Shown: piece by piece, positions 1-9,201 of the stretch
Numbering within the stretch: position 1 is the first letter of the stretch
Layout: each line of letters begins with the position of its first letter
Assembly: GCF_001942405.1 (NCBI RefSeq)
Contig: NZ_MKKA01000062.1
Location: forward strand, 58,343-122,342
Length of the DNA stretch: 64,000 bases
Direction: 5' to 3'
Source: Ornithinimicrobium sp. CNJ-824
Lineage (GTDB): Bacteria; Actinomycetota; Actinomycetes; Actinomycetales; Dermatophilaceae
Notes under the pieces: generated by a model
Told to the model about the DNA's origin: nothing
Database searches by the model: none
Seen by the model: the letters and a program-made list of their open reading frames with translations, nothing else
Translations under genes and position numbers: made by a program

Positions 1-213
1 CACGACGTCGTGTACTGGGAACTGCGCCTGGGCAAGTGGGGCTTCACGAAGTACCTGCTAGGAGACTACTCGCACCGCACCATGCTTCCCTTCAACGACC
101 GCCGCCTGATCGAGACGATGCACCGAATGCCCGAGAAGGACCGCCTGTCCAAGACGCTCTACCAGTCGATCCTCGCGACAGAACCACGGGCCTGCCTCCC
201 TGAGCCCCGCTGA
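1..213 (+). CDS. Asparagine-synthetase-like protein, C-terminal fragment
   Basis: An open frame enters from the left edge and stops at a TGA at 211-213, so only about 70 C-terminal residues are visible. The segment YWELRLGKWG followed by a serine/histidine stretch, LPFNDRRLIETMHRMP and a final basic helix resembles the C-terminal helical end of the asparagine synthetase (AANH/PP-loop) domain in surface-polysaccharide amidation proteins, which carry 'W..R.G.W' and 'P.N.R.L.E.M...P' at this place. The PP-loop and any glutaminase domain would lie outside the window, so the reaction cannot be confirmed. It converges on the ATP-grasp gene on the other strand, suggesting membership of the same cell-surface polymer cluster. 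Confidence 0.5.
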   Translation, partial: HDVVYWELRLGKWGFTKYLLGDYSHRTMLPFNDRRLIETMHRMPEKDRLSKTLYQSILATEPRACLPEPR

Positions 214-1403
214 GAGAGACCCCTCCCGTGGGCGCCTGTCACGTGAGGAGGGAGCCTCACTCCTGCGGCTGTCCGCACCACTGCTCGCACGGCACCACGT
301 GCGGGCGCCAGGCCCAGGGTCCGCGGACCGGGAGACGTGGTCGGCAGGGTACAGGTCGGGTGCCGGGTGGCTGCCGTGCAGGATCCCAGGGGGGCGGCCG
401 TCCATCAGGTCGAGGTCCAACCGGTACGACGCCCGCTCCCAGGCCAGACCCATCGCCTCGTCCTGGTCCGGGCGCAGACGCTGGGAACCCCCGGGCGACC
501 GGGTGATCTCACCGAGCACCACTCCGTCCGTGGTGTCGAACAGGTCGACGCGCACGAACGGCAATCCGACGGCTCTGGACAGGTGCCGTGCGATCTGCGC
601 CATCTCCGCCAGGTTCTGCGGGACCGGGACCGTGCTGTCCGTGGTGGCCCCGACGAGCACATCTCCCAGGTCGCTGCCATCGGCACGCAGGTAGCGCCGA
701 CGCAGGGAACGGAGGTCTCCGTGCCGACCGACCCGCCGCAGCAGGACCTGCTGGACGTCCCCGTAGCAGGCGTAGATCTTGATGTCGTCGGGGATGGCCC
801 GCCCGGCTGCGCCAGCAGCTCCTCGGCGAAGAAGGGTCCGCTGATCCGGCCTTCCCGCGCCCGGGTGACGAAGTGGTCACGGACCTCGACCTCGTCGAGC
901 CTCCGGTGCCCGTCCACGGTTTCCAGACGCCCGCCGACGGTGCGTCGCAGCGGAAGGACACCGTGGCTGCCGGCCCCGCCGTCCGACTTCAGCACGAATG
1001 CTGCAGGAAGCCCGGCAAGGTCGATCTCCTCGGCCTCGGACCACACCCGGAGCACCGTGGGGACCGCGATGCCGTGGCTGGCTCCCAGTCGGTAGTTGCG
1101 CAGCTTGAACGGCAGGTGACGCAACGGGTGCCGCAGGTCGGGGTCGAGCTGGCGCAGGTCCACCTGGGTCCGCCGCAGCGTCAACAGCTGCCGATAGTAC
1201 GACGGCCTGGCGAGCTGCTCCTCCACCTGGGCGGCGGCGGCCGAGGACAGCCTCTCGATCTCCTCTTGCTGTCGCGCCACCTTGCGTTCCAGTCGTCCGA
1301 CCTTGCCCCGAAGCCGGTCGATCCGCTCCTTGCGGCGGGCCAGTTCCTGGTCGCGTCGGGCGACCGGGGGCACCTTGGCGAGGATGCTGCTGCGCAGGCT
1401 CAT
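58..1403 (-). CDS. TupA-like ATP-grasp protein, frameshifted
   Basis: ATG at 1403 overlaps the TGA of the upstream glycosyltransferase (ATGA), implying translational coupling. Residues 1-65 form a charged coiled coil (repeated R/K/E heptads). The rest resembles the TupA-like ATP-grasp family of teichuronopeptide-type polymer synthesis: AFVLKSDGGAGSHGVL is the glycine-rich ATP loop, and after the frame break IKIYACYGDV and FVRVDLFD continue the fold. The frame changes near 796-804 and one extra G/C restores it. The last 60-70 codons are unlike the family, and another indel may move the true stop to about 270. Predicted role: ATP-dependent ligation of an amino acid or peptide to a surface glycan; the substrate is unknown. 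Confidence 0.6.
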
Positions 1404-4400
1404 GGCTTCCTGGGGTGAGACGGGCCGACAGCCAGGTCGACGGACTGTGGGGGACGGTGCTGCCACCACGCGAGGTCGGACCAGCCTGGGCGGATCTCGT
1501 GGCGCTCGCGGTCCGGGTGGCGATGTTCGGTAGAGCCTCCTGCGGAGGCGAGACGGCACAGCTCCTCGTGCCGCGGGTGCCCGCCCCATCGGCCCCGTCC
1601 GGCGGCCCATACTAGCCCGTCCCGCCACACAAGGACGGCCACCACCTCCTCGGGCACCCCGAGGAGCAGGTCGCCCGGGTTCCACGTCGGCGAGGCGGAG
1701 TGCAGGGCCACCGGATGCAGCCACGCACGGAGCGTCTCCTCGCCGGCACCGCGGTGAAGGACCGTGAGACCGTCGGCCCGCTCCGCGTCGGCTGCGGACC
1801 GCAGGGGGATCTGCTCGACCTGGGCACCGTCCGCCTGCGGTCCCCTCCGCCTGACGGTGTCCACCGGGACACGACCGGGGCGGATCGTCACCGTCTCGGT
1901 CGGGGAGCCCTCGGCACCTCCCGCCGACGGCAACGGGAGGGCCTCGTCCGTCGTGGTCCCCCGGCCACCGTGCCCCAGGGCGTGACCGGTCCCCAGGGAG
2001 CGCAGCTTCTGCACGAACGAGGGGTGGCCGTAGCGCCTCCGCACCTCGTCGAGCGTCCTGGTCACGCGTGCGGCGTAGGCCGCCGGATCGGCCACATAGC
2101 GGGCGACCAGGTCCTGGGCCTCGCCCGGGAGCGCGTAGTCGAACGCCTCGCCGAAGGTGGGGCGGTGCTTGGGGTGCGCGATGGTGAGCACCCCGCTCGC
2201 CGCCGCCTCCAGGAGGGTGCGGCCGAAGGACTCGTGGGCCTCCGTGTTGTCCAGGTAGAGGTAGAAGTCGAGCTCGCGGAGAAAGTCCCGCACGTCGGCG
2301 GCCCCGTGCGGCATTACCTGCCAGTTGTCCGGCAACGGCTCGTCGGCGCGGGCGGTGGCGCGCAGCTCGGCGACCGTCCTCTCGGCCCCGAGCATCCTGA
2401 CCTCGTAACCATCCCCGAAGGCGTAGCCGCGGAGCAACTCGGCCCAGGTTCCCGGGAACTTGATGCGGTCGTCTCTGGAGTGCCGACCGACCACCACGGG
2501 GCGACCGTCCGCCCCGGGAGGTACCGGCGGGCGCACGGCCCACTCCTCGACGTCGATCAGACCAGGGTTGTCCCAGTCGGTGAGCCGCACGTCCGGATCC
2601 TGCTCGACCAGGAGGCGGCGGATCGTCGGACTCTGCGGGACCCACGTGGCGGAGCCGTCGAAGAGTTGCTCCGCGCGCGCACTGACGTCCCGCACCACAT
2701 ACCTCTGGTCGCTGCCGTCTGCCTCGACCGGGCCCTGGTTGGCCATGACCAGGACGTGTCGCGCCCGGACACGACCGACCGTGGCCGGTGGATACTGCAG
2801 GATCGGGGGGTAGCGCACCAGCAGGACCTCGACGTCCACGTCGTCGTCCGGCAGGATCCAGTCGACCTCGCGGCTGGTGACCAGGCCCACCAGCTCCGGG
2901 GACACCGGCACGTCGCGGTTGCCCATGAAGCGCAGCGCCTCCAGGTGCATCACCGCGACCCGCAGGCCGGCCTCCCGGGCAGCGCGGACCTCCTCGACCA
3001 TCGAGCGCTGCGGACCGCCGTGCCGGCGCCAGTCACCGGCCAGGCAGAGGTCGTAGTGACGGGAAGGAGCCAGCAGAGGGTGGGTGGGCCTGCTCCACCG
3101 GCGCGGCTCGGGAAACCGTCGAGGTTCCTCCGGGTCGAGGAAGGGGGTGGCCTCGCCGGCGGCGATCTGTTCGTGCCACGGCCCGTAGAGGGACTTGTGC
3201 TGGTGGCGGGCCGGATGCCGCCACCCGTTGCCGAACTCGTCCGACGACAGGCTCTCGCCCCCGCCCCGCAGCAACGTCGTCACGGCCCGGACGTCGCGCA
3301 GGACGTGCTCGCCGAAGGCCGCCTGCATCCTGCGGGTGTGCTCGGTGTCGGCCCCCTTGCGGGTGGGATCGTAGAACCCGATGCGCGAGATCACCGGGCG
3401 CAGGCGGTAGAGCACCGTCGCTGCGGAGACGAAACGGGGGCGGTAACCCGGGCGGGTCAACACCAGCTCGGGCGTGACACGTACCCCCTCGGCCCGGGTC
3501 GCCAGCAGACGCGGGTCCGCCAGGAGGGGTGCGGCCAGCAGCTCCAGCGTCTGCGGGTGCCACCAGTCGTCGGAGTCGACCACCACGGCCCAGTCCCCCC
3601 GGGCCCGGCGGAGCGCGGTGTTGCGGGCCCGATAGGTCCCCCCGTTGACGGCCTTGCGCACGACCTGCACCCGGGGGTCCAGCCGGCACGCCTCGTCGAG
3701 AAGGCGCGACCATGCGCCGCCCTCTCCCGGGCCGGACGCGTCGTCGACCACCAGCAGCTCCAGGTTCTGCCAGGTCTGGGCCAGCACCGAACGCACCGCC
3801 GTGAGCAGCGCGGGGCCCGGCCGGTAGGCGCTCATGATGACGGTGACAAGCTCGGGTCGGCGCACGGCGGGCGTGTCCTCGACCCGGAGCCGGTCGAGGC
3901 TGGGACGTCCGTCGGCCGTGGGCGGAAGGTATGCGGCCGTCATCCCCCCGTCGAGGGCCCGGGTGAAGGCGGCGGCCCAGGCCGCACCGTCCGTCGCCGC
4001 ACCACCCAGCGCGGGATTGAGCGCGTCCGCCCGGATGGCGTCGGCGACGTCGGTGCGCATCCGTCCGTCGTCGGCGAGCTCGAGCGCGCCAGCGGTGTCT
4101 CCCCCCAGCACCCGGAGGTGGCCGAGGAGCTCGACGTGCTCGCGAAGGGCCACAGACCACCCGTCCGAACGGTTCAGCGACTCCAGCACGGTCCGCGCCC
4201 GGGCGACCTCCTCCTCCAGGCCGGTCTGCACCGCGAGCACCCGTGCGTAGTCGGCGAGCCTGGCCGGGTCGGATCCAGGTGGCAGGAATCCCGGAGGATG
4301 TTCCCGGAACCACCCTTCGAGCGCCCCTGGGTCGTGGCCCGGCCACGCGGCCTCCGCCAGCACCTCACGCGCGTGTACGGACCGGGTCCGGAGGGCCGTG

Positions 4401-4492
4401 CTGACCAGGGCGCGCGGCCTGCGCGCCGCGATGCGCGCGTGATCCGCCGCGACCCCCGAGGTGGTGGTCCGTGGCGCGGCGGGAATGCTCAC
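1400..4492 (-). CDS. Bidomain glycosyltransferase (GT2 plus GT4-like), 1030 aa
   Basis: The GTG start at 4492 overlaps the upstream stop (GTGA); the stop overlaps the next ATG (ATGA). Residues 1-200 are helical without a recognised domain. A family 2 glycosyltransferase starts near residue 214 (VTVIMSAYRPG, then LLVVDDASGPG) with the metal/nucleotide-binding VDSDDWW near 304. A second, GT-B-like domain follows from about residue 640 with PVVVGRHSRDD and, near 750, NTEAHESFGRTLLEAAASG, the usual nucleotide-sugar-binding end of GT4 enzymes. Two catalytic modules in one chain fit a polymerase or two-step sugar transferase for a surface polysaccharide, presumably cytoplasmic. Substrates cannot be inferred. 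Confidence 0.75.
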   Translation of the reverse strand: MSIPAAPRTTTSGVAADHARIAARRPRALVSTALRTRSVHAREVLAEAAWPGHDPGALEGWFREHPPGFLPPGSDPARLADYARVLAVQTGLEEEVARARTVLESLNRSDGWSVALREHVELLGHLRVLGGDTAGALELADDGRMRTDVADAIRADALNPALGGAATDGAAWAAAFTRALDGGMTAAYLPPTADGRPSLDRLRVEDTPAVRRPELVTVIMSAYRPGPALLTAVRSVLAQTWQNLELLVVDDASGPGEGGAWSRLLDEACRLDPRVQVVRKAVNGGTYRARNTALRRARGDWAVVVDSDDWWHPQTLELLAAPLLADPRLLATRAEGVRVTPELVLTRPGYRPRFVSAATVLYRLRPVISRIGFYDPTRKGADTEHTRRMQAAFGEHVLRDVRAVTTLLRGGGESLSSDEFGNGWRHPARHQHKSLYGPWHEQIAAGEATPFLDPEEPRRFPEPRRWSRPTHPLLAPSRHYDLCLAGDWRRHGGPQRSMVEEVRAAREAGLRVAVMHLEALRFMGNRDVPVSPELVGLVTSREVDWILPDDDVDVEVLLVRYPPILQYPPATVGRVRARHVLVMANQGPVEADGSDQRYVVRDVSARAEQLFDGSATWVPQSPTIRRLLVEQDPDVRLTDWDNPGLIDVEEWAVRPPVPPGADGRPVVVGRHSRDDRIKFPGTWAELLRGYAFGDGYEVRMLGAERTVAELRATARADEPLPDNWQVMPHGAADVRDFLRELDFYLYLDNTEAHESFGRTLLEAAASGVLTIAHPKHRPTFGEAFDYALPGEAQDLVARYVADPAAYAARVTRTLDEVRRRYGHPSFVQKLRSLGTGHALGHGGRGTTTDEALPLPSAGGAEGSPTETVTIRPGRVPVDTVRRRGPQADGAQVEQIPLRSAADAERADGLTVLHRGAGEETLRAWLHPVALHSASPTWNPGDLLLGVPEEVVAVLVWRDGLVWAAGRGRWGGHPRHEELCRLASAGGSTEHRHPDRERHEIRPGWSDLAWWQHRPPQSVDLAVGPSHPRKP

Positions 4493-4896
4493 CGGCGGTC
4501 GGTGTCCGGCGGGGCTCCCGCCGCCGAGAGACGGTCCAGCGCATCGTCCAACGCCCGCTGCATGCGGTCCAGCCGTCCGGTGTACTGGGCCTGCATCAGG
4601 CGGACCGCACCCATGACGTCGTCCTCGGTGACCGAGGAGGCCCGGGCGTAGGTCAGCCCCACCTGGGCGTTCTCCGCCTCTCGGCCAGCGGTGCGCCGGA
4701 TCTCGGTCTTGACGAAGGCACGGAGGCTGCGCGTGCGCCGCCAGGTGTCGAGCTGGACAACGAGGATCCCCAGGGCGAGGACGCTGCCGGCCGTCGCCGC
4801 GATGGTCCAGACCTCCTGGGCGACCCCGACGATGACGAGCGCGGCCAGGACGAGACCGACGACGGCACCCGCGGCAGTGACGAGGTGGTGACGCAC
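4489..4896 (-). CDS. Small membrane protein with coiled-coil tail
   Basis: The GTG at 4896 was chosen because AAAGG lies about nine bases upstream and a membrane helix follows at once; the same frame opens earlier, at 4947. The protein (about 135 aa) has two adjacent hydrophobic segments (LVTAAGAVVGLVLAALVIVG and TAGSVLALGILVVQL), then a charged alpha-helical tail with R/E-rich heptads. No domain is recognised. It opens the leftward operon and overlaps the following glycosyltransferase by four bases, so a role as a small membrane partner of that enzyme is inferred from position only. Confidence 0.55.
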   Translation of the reverse strand: MRHHLVTAAGAVVGLVLAALVIVGVAQEVWTIAATAGSVLALGILVVQLDTWRRTRSLRAFVKTEIRRTAGREAENAQVGLTYARASSVTEDDVMGAVRLMQAQYTGRLDRMQRALDDALDRLSAAGAPPDTDRR

Positions 4897-5047
4897 GACC
4901 GGACCTTTCGGACGGGTTTGGGCGGCGTGCCGACTCCGCAGCGGCACCCTGGACGGTGTTCACTGTAACCCGCAGGGACAGGCGCCTCCCTGCGCCACGC
5001 CCGACCGACCAGCCGAGGAGGACGCCATCCAGACCCCCGCAGGCCCG

Positions 5048-7013
5048 GTGAACCTCCCCCTCGACGCCGGGCGGCCGGGCCTGTGGACCGCCGTGTCCTT
5101 GGTGGGTCCGGCCCGGAACCGGCCGGTGGCGGTCGCCCACCTGGGGCTGCGCACCCGCTCCACGGTGGTCGCGGACGCCCTGTCCCTCGCGGCGACGAGG
5201 GGATGCTCGGTCGAGGACCTCGCCAGGCTGATCGACGAGGACGTCGATCGGTTGGACGCCGTCGTGACCGACGACGCGGCGCTCGCCGGTCTGGCACTGC
5301 TGTGGGCGGGCCAGGGGGACCCCGCCTGCGCGGACCGGGGCGCCCTGCTCTACGGGTGGCTCGCGGCCTCCGGTCGGTTGCCGGAGCTGCCCGTCCATCA
5401 CCAGGCCACGGCCCAGGCGCTGCTGCTGTCCGGCCGCGCGCGCGAGCTCAGGGACCTGCTCCCGATCCTGACCCGGATCCCGGCCCCCGTCCGGCACGAC
5501 GTCGAGGTCGACTTGACCCGCCCGGGACCGGGGGATCCGCCCGGCGGGGAGCGATGGCTGGCCTGGGAGCGGCTGCTCTCCGCCCGCTTCACCGACCGAG
5601 GACTGGTCCCCGTGCGCGTGCGGGCGGAGGGTCCGGAGCCCCACCTCTTCGACCGGCTGACCGCCGCGGCCCCCCAGGGCCCCGGTGGAAAAATTCTCGT
5701 GACGGTGGTCGTCCCCTGCTGGCGGCCCGACGAGGGCCTGCTGAGCTCGGTGGCCTCCCTCACTGCCCAGAGCTACCCCGACCTGGAGATCGTCGTCGTG
5801 GACGACGCCTCCGGCCCCGGCTACGAGCACCTCTTCGACGCGGTTCTCCGCAGCGACGACCGGGTGACCCTGCTGCGCCTGCAGGCCAACGGTGGCAGCT
5901 ACCTGGCCCGCAGGGCGGCGCTCGAGGTGGCCCGGGGGAGCGTCTTCACCACCCAGGACGCGGACGACTGGAGCCATCCGCAGCGCATCGAGCACCAGCT
6001 GAGGACGCTGGAGGAGCACCCCTCCGCCCCGGCGAGCAGGTCCCTGGCCGTGCGGGCCAAGGACGACCTGACGCACCAGTGGTTCGGCTACCGCGCGGTG
6101 AGGGACAACGCGTCGTCCCTCATGGTGCGCCGGGACGTGGAGGAACGCGCCGGCACCTTCCTCCCGCTGCGCAAGAGCGCGGACTCGGAGTATGCCGAGC
6201 GGCTGCAGGTCCTGGTGGGACCGGTGGTGGACACCGGGTCCCCGCTAGCCGTGACGAGGTTGCGCGCGGCAGCCTCAGCCGGGGGGACTTCACCTTCCAG
6301 TGGTCCGACCCCGACCGCATCGCCTTCAGGGGGACCTACCGCGCCTGGCACCGGAGCCTGGGTAATCGTCCCGACCGGGCCCCGGCCGACGCGGACATGC
6401 CCGAGGTTCCGCCTGCCTTCGTCAGAGGTCTTCCGGACGCACCGGTCGGACCGGCGTCCGTCGAGCTGGCGGTCCTGGGCGACTTCTCTCCTCCTCCGGG
6501 TCGCGCGGAGGAGGATGCGCGCCTCCTGTTCGCCCGGCGGCGTGGCCGTGGCGCCGTGGCGCTGTGGCACCTCGAGTGCCCCTCCGCGGCCGCACCGTCC
6601 CGCCCGGAGATGCATCCCGCCTGGTACGACCTGGTCGTCGAGCTGGACCACCTGCACCTGCTCACCCGGACACGGCCCCTGCGCGCGCGGACCCTCGTCG
6701 TGCTGGAGCCGACGGCCCTGACGGTAGCCACCGACCAGCCCACGCGGACGACTGCGACCGGGTGCTGGTCGCCCTGCGCCCGGCCGACGTCGAGCCGACG
6801 TCGACCGGGGACCGTGCTGCCCTCCCGGGCCCCCTGCCCCTCGACCTCCTCGCCGTGTCCGACGCGTGCCACCGCTGGTGGGGGGCCCGGCCCGAGTGGG
6901 TGGTCAGCCCCGGCAGCTCCGACGACGACCTGCGACGTCTCGAGGCGGCCCTGCCCGGTCTGGTCGTGGACCCCGCGGCGGTCGCGGCCCCATGGTCGGT
7001 GGAGGCAGGGTGA
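5048..7013 (+). CDS. GT2-core glycosyltransferase, two frame breaks
   Basis: A paralogue of the next gene: helical N-terminal region of about 210 residues, a GT2 core (VTVVVPCWRPDEGLLSSV, IVVVDDASGPG, QDADDWSHP near residue 303), and a C-terminal region of unknown function. The frame breaks near 6267 and 6746; at both places adding one G/C restores alignment with the paralogue (GSLSRGDFT in both, later LAVSDACHRWW versus LGLSDACAAWF). Mended length is about 655 aa. The first usable start codon is GTG 5048, but GAGGAGG at 5016-5022 is better placed for an in-frame ATC at 5027. The stop overlaps the next ATG (TGATG). Probable cytoplasmic enzyme of cell-surface glycan synthesis; donor and acceptor are unknown. 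Confidence 0.7.
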
Positions 7014-9201
7014 TGAACCGCGTGCCCGCTCGCCCACCCGGGAGCGCCGACCCGGTGTCGGGAGACCCGACCACCACCTGGCGCCTGCTGCACACCTCGG
7101 CGATCCGCCGGCCCGAGGCGCTCGCCCGTCAGGCCCTGCGCCACCGGTCCCGTGCCGTGCTCGACGCCCTGGCCCGGGCTGCGACGCGCGGGCAGGACGA
7201 CGCGGCGGCCCTGAGGGCACAGGTCCTGGACCAGGGTGGGCCCCCGACAATCAGCCTCTCGCCCACACGGGTCCGCGCACTCACCAGCGTGGCGACCGTC
7301 TGGGCTGGGATGCTGGGGGACGAGGACGAGCTGCAGGCGGCGGCCACCGTGTTCGTCCGCCTCGTGGGTGACGGCCCCTCCGAGCACCTCACGGCCGAGG
7401 GACACCTGCTGGCGGGCCAGACCCTGTTCCTGGCCGGTCGGTTCGGCGAGCTGGAGCAGCTCCTCCCCCGGCTGGACCAGCTCCCCGCCGACGCGGCGCA
7501 CTACCTCCGGACGGATCTGGCGCACCCCGGTCTGGGGCGTCATGGCGCCGACCCGCAGCGCTGGCACCAGCTGATCGGACAACCTTTCGCCGACCACGGG
7601 CTCGCCCCGGTCACCGTGACCGGGGACCACCTGACCGGCGCGGCCACCGTCGGGGGGACGGCGAGGCTGTTCGACCAGCTGAGCGCGCCGGGCACCGTGG
7701 CCGGTTCGGCCGGCGGCGAGCTGGTCACCGTGGTGATGCCCTGCTACCGGCCCGACCGCGGTCTGCTGGCGTCGGTCCGGTCCATCGTCGAGCAGACCTG
7801 GGCCGACCTGGAGATCCTGGTCATGGACGACGCGTCGGGTCCAGCGTGGGCCGGGCTGTTCGAGGAGGTGGCCGACCTGGACGAACGGGTGGAGGTCGTG
7901 CACCTTGAGCGCAACGGCGGCTCCTACCTGGCGAGGGAGGCCGCGATCGCCCGGGCCAGCGGGCGCCTGATCACCTTCCAGGACGCCGACGACTGGAGCC
8001 ATCCGCGGCGGGTCGAGGACCAGGTCGCGGTCCTGGCGGGCTCCGATGCCCCGATGAGCCGCAGCCGCGCCGTCCGGGCCAGGGACGACCTCACCCACCA
8101 GTGGTTGGGCTACCTGCCGACCAGGCCCAACGCCTCCTCGCTCCTCGTCCGGCGGGAGGTCTTCGACCGGTGGGGCGGTTTCATCCCGGTCCGCAAGGGG
8201 GCGGACTCGGAGTTCGCCGAACGGATCCACGTCCTCGCCGGCGAGGTGGTGGACACCCACACCCCGCTGGCGGTCACGCGCCTCAGTGCGGGGTCGCTCT
8301 CGCGCGGCGACTTCACCCACTCCTGGATGGCGCCCGACCGGTTGGCCTTCCGGGGTGCCTTCATGGCGTGGCACCGCCAGCTCGTCGCGCGCCGGGACGC
8401 GGGGAACGAGCTCGGGCTCACGACCGAGGCCCTCCATCACCTGCCGTTCCCGGTGCCGACCAACTACACCGCCGGTCTGCCCGCTGCCCGCCACACCCCG
8501 GACCGGCTGGTCGGCGCCTACCTGGGCGACTTCTCCCGGGGCGGTTCCTCCCCGTCGGTCCGGTGGGTGCGTGAGCTGCTGGAGGCGGCACCACCCGTGA
8601 TCGAGCCGGTCGGCCTGTGGACCCAGGAGACTCCCTCGGCCAAGGACCTGCGCCGCCCCCGGATGAGCGACGCGTGGTTCGACCTGGTCCAGCTCCATCC
8701 CGGGCTTCGACCGCTGAGCCGCACCGACGACGTGCAGGTGGGGCGGGTCGCCGTCGTCGATCCCGACACGCTGGCACTCGCCGGCGGACAGGAGTGTCGG
8801 GTGCGGGCCGACGTCGTGGAGCTGTGGCTGACACCGAAACTCGTGCTCCCCGACCGGTCGATGCTGCCGGCAGACCTGCTCGGGCTGTCCGACGCCTGCG
8901 CCGCCTGGTTCGGCGTGCGGCCGACCTGGGTCACCGCGCCCCACCTGGACGAGACCGACCGTGACGTGGTCCTGACGGCCCTGCCAGCCATGGAGATCGG
9001 ACGGGCGACGACGGTGCCGGCGCCCCCGCCCGTCCCCGGCCGGGGGGCGTCCTGGTCCGACCGTCTTGACGTGGCTCCGGACGAGGACCTTCTCTACACC
9101 GGGGATGAACCCTTCGACGTCCCCGACCCGGACGCCTCCTCCGGCGAGGCCCGGGCGGTGCGGACGGCGCCCCCGGACCGCCCAGCAGCACCCGCCGGTA
9201 G
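7013..9201 (+). CDS. GT2-core glycosyltransferase, paralogue of the preceding gene
   Basis: ATG at 7013 overlaps the preceding stop. The domain order copies its neighbour: helical N-terminus, GT2 core from about residue 238 (VTVVMPCYRPDRGLLASV, ILVMDDASGPA, QDADDWSHP near 322), then a conserved C-terminal part with LGLSDACAAWFGVRPTWV. Together they look like a tandem duplication. As read, the frame runs past the gene into the opposite-strand gene. One added C in the C-run at 9170-9174 makes it stop at TAG 9199-9201 (about 729 aa), and the same base also gives the convergent gene a proper end. Role: probable sugar transfer to a cell-wall polymer. Confidence 0.72.

Noticed and set aside
4493..6076. 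Extension of the leftward glycosyltransferase frame upstream to 6076 (1558 residues)
   Set aside because: The extra part is antisense to a real gene on the other strand and to the small membrane gene; GTG 4492 with the GTGA overlap is the natural start.
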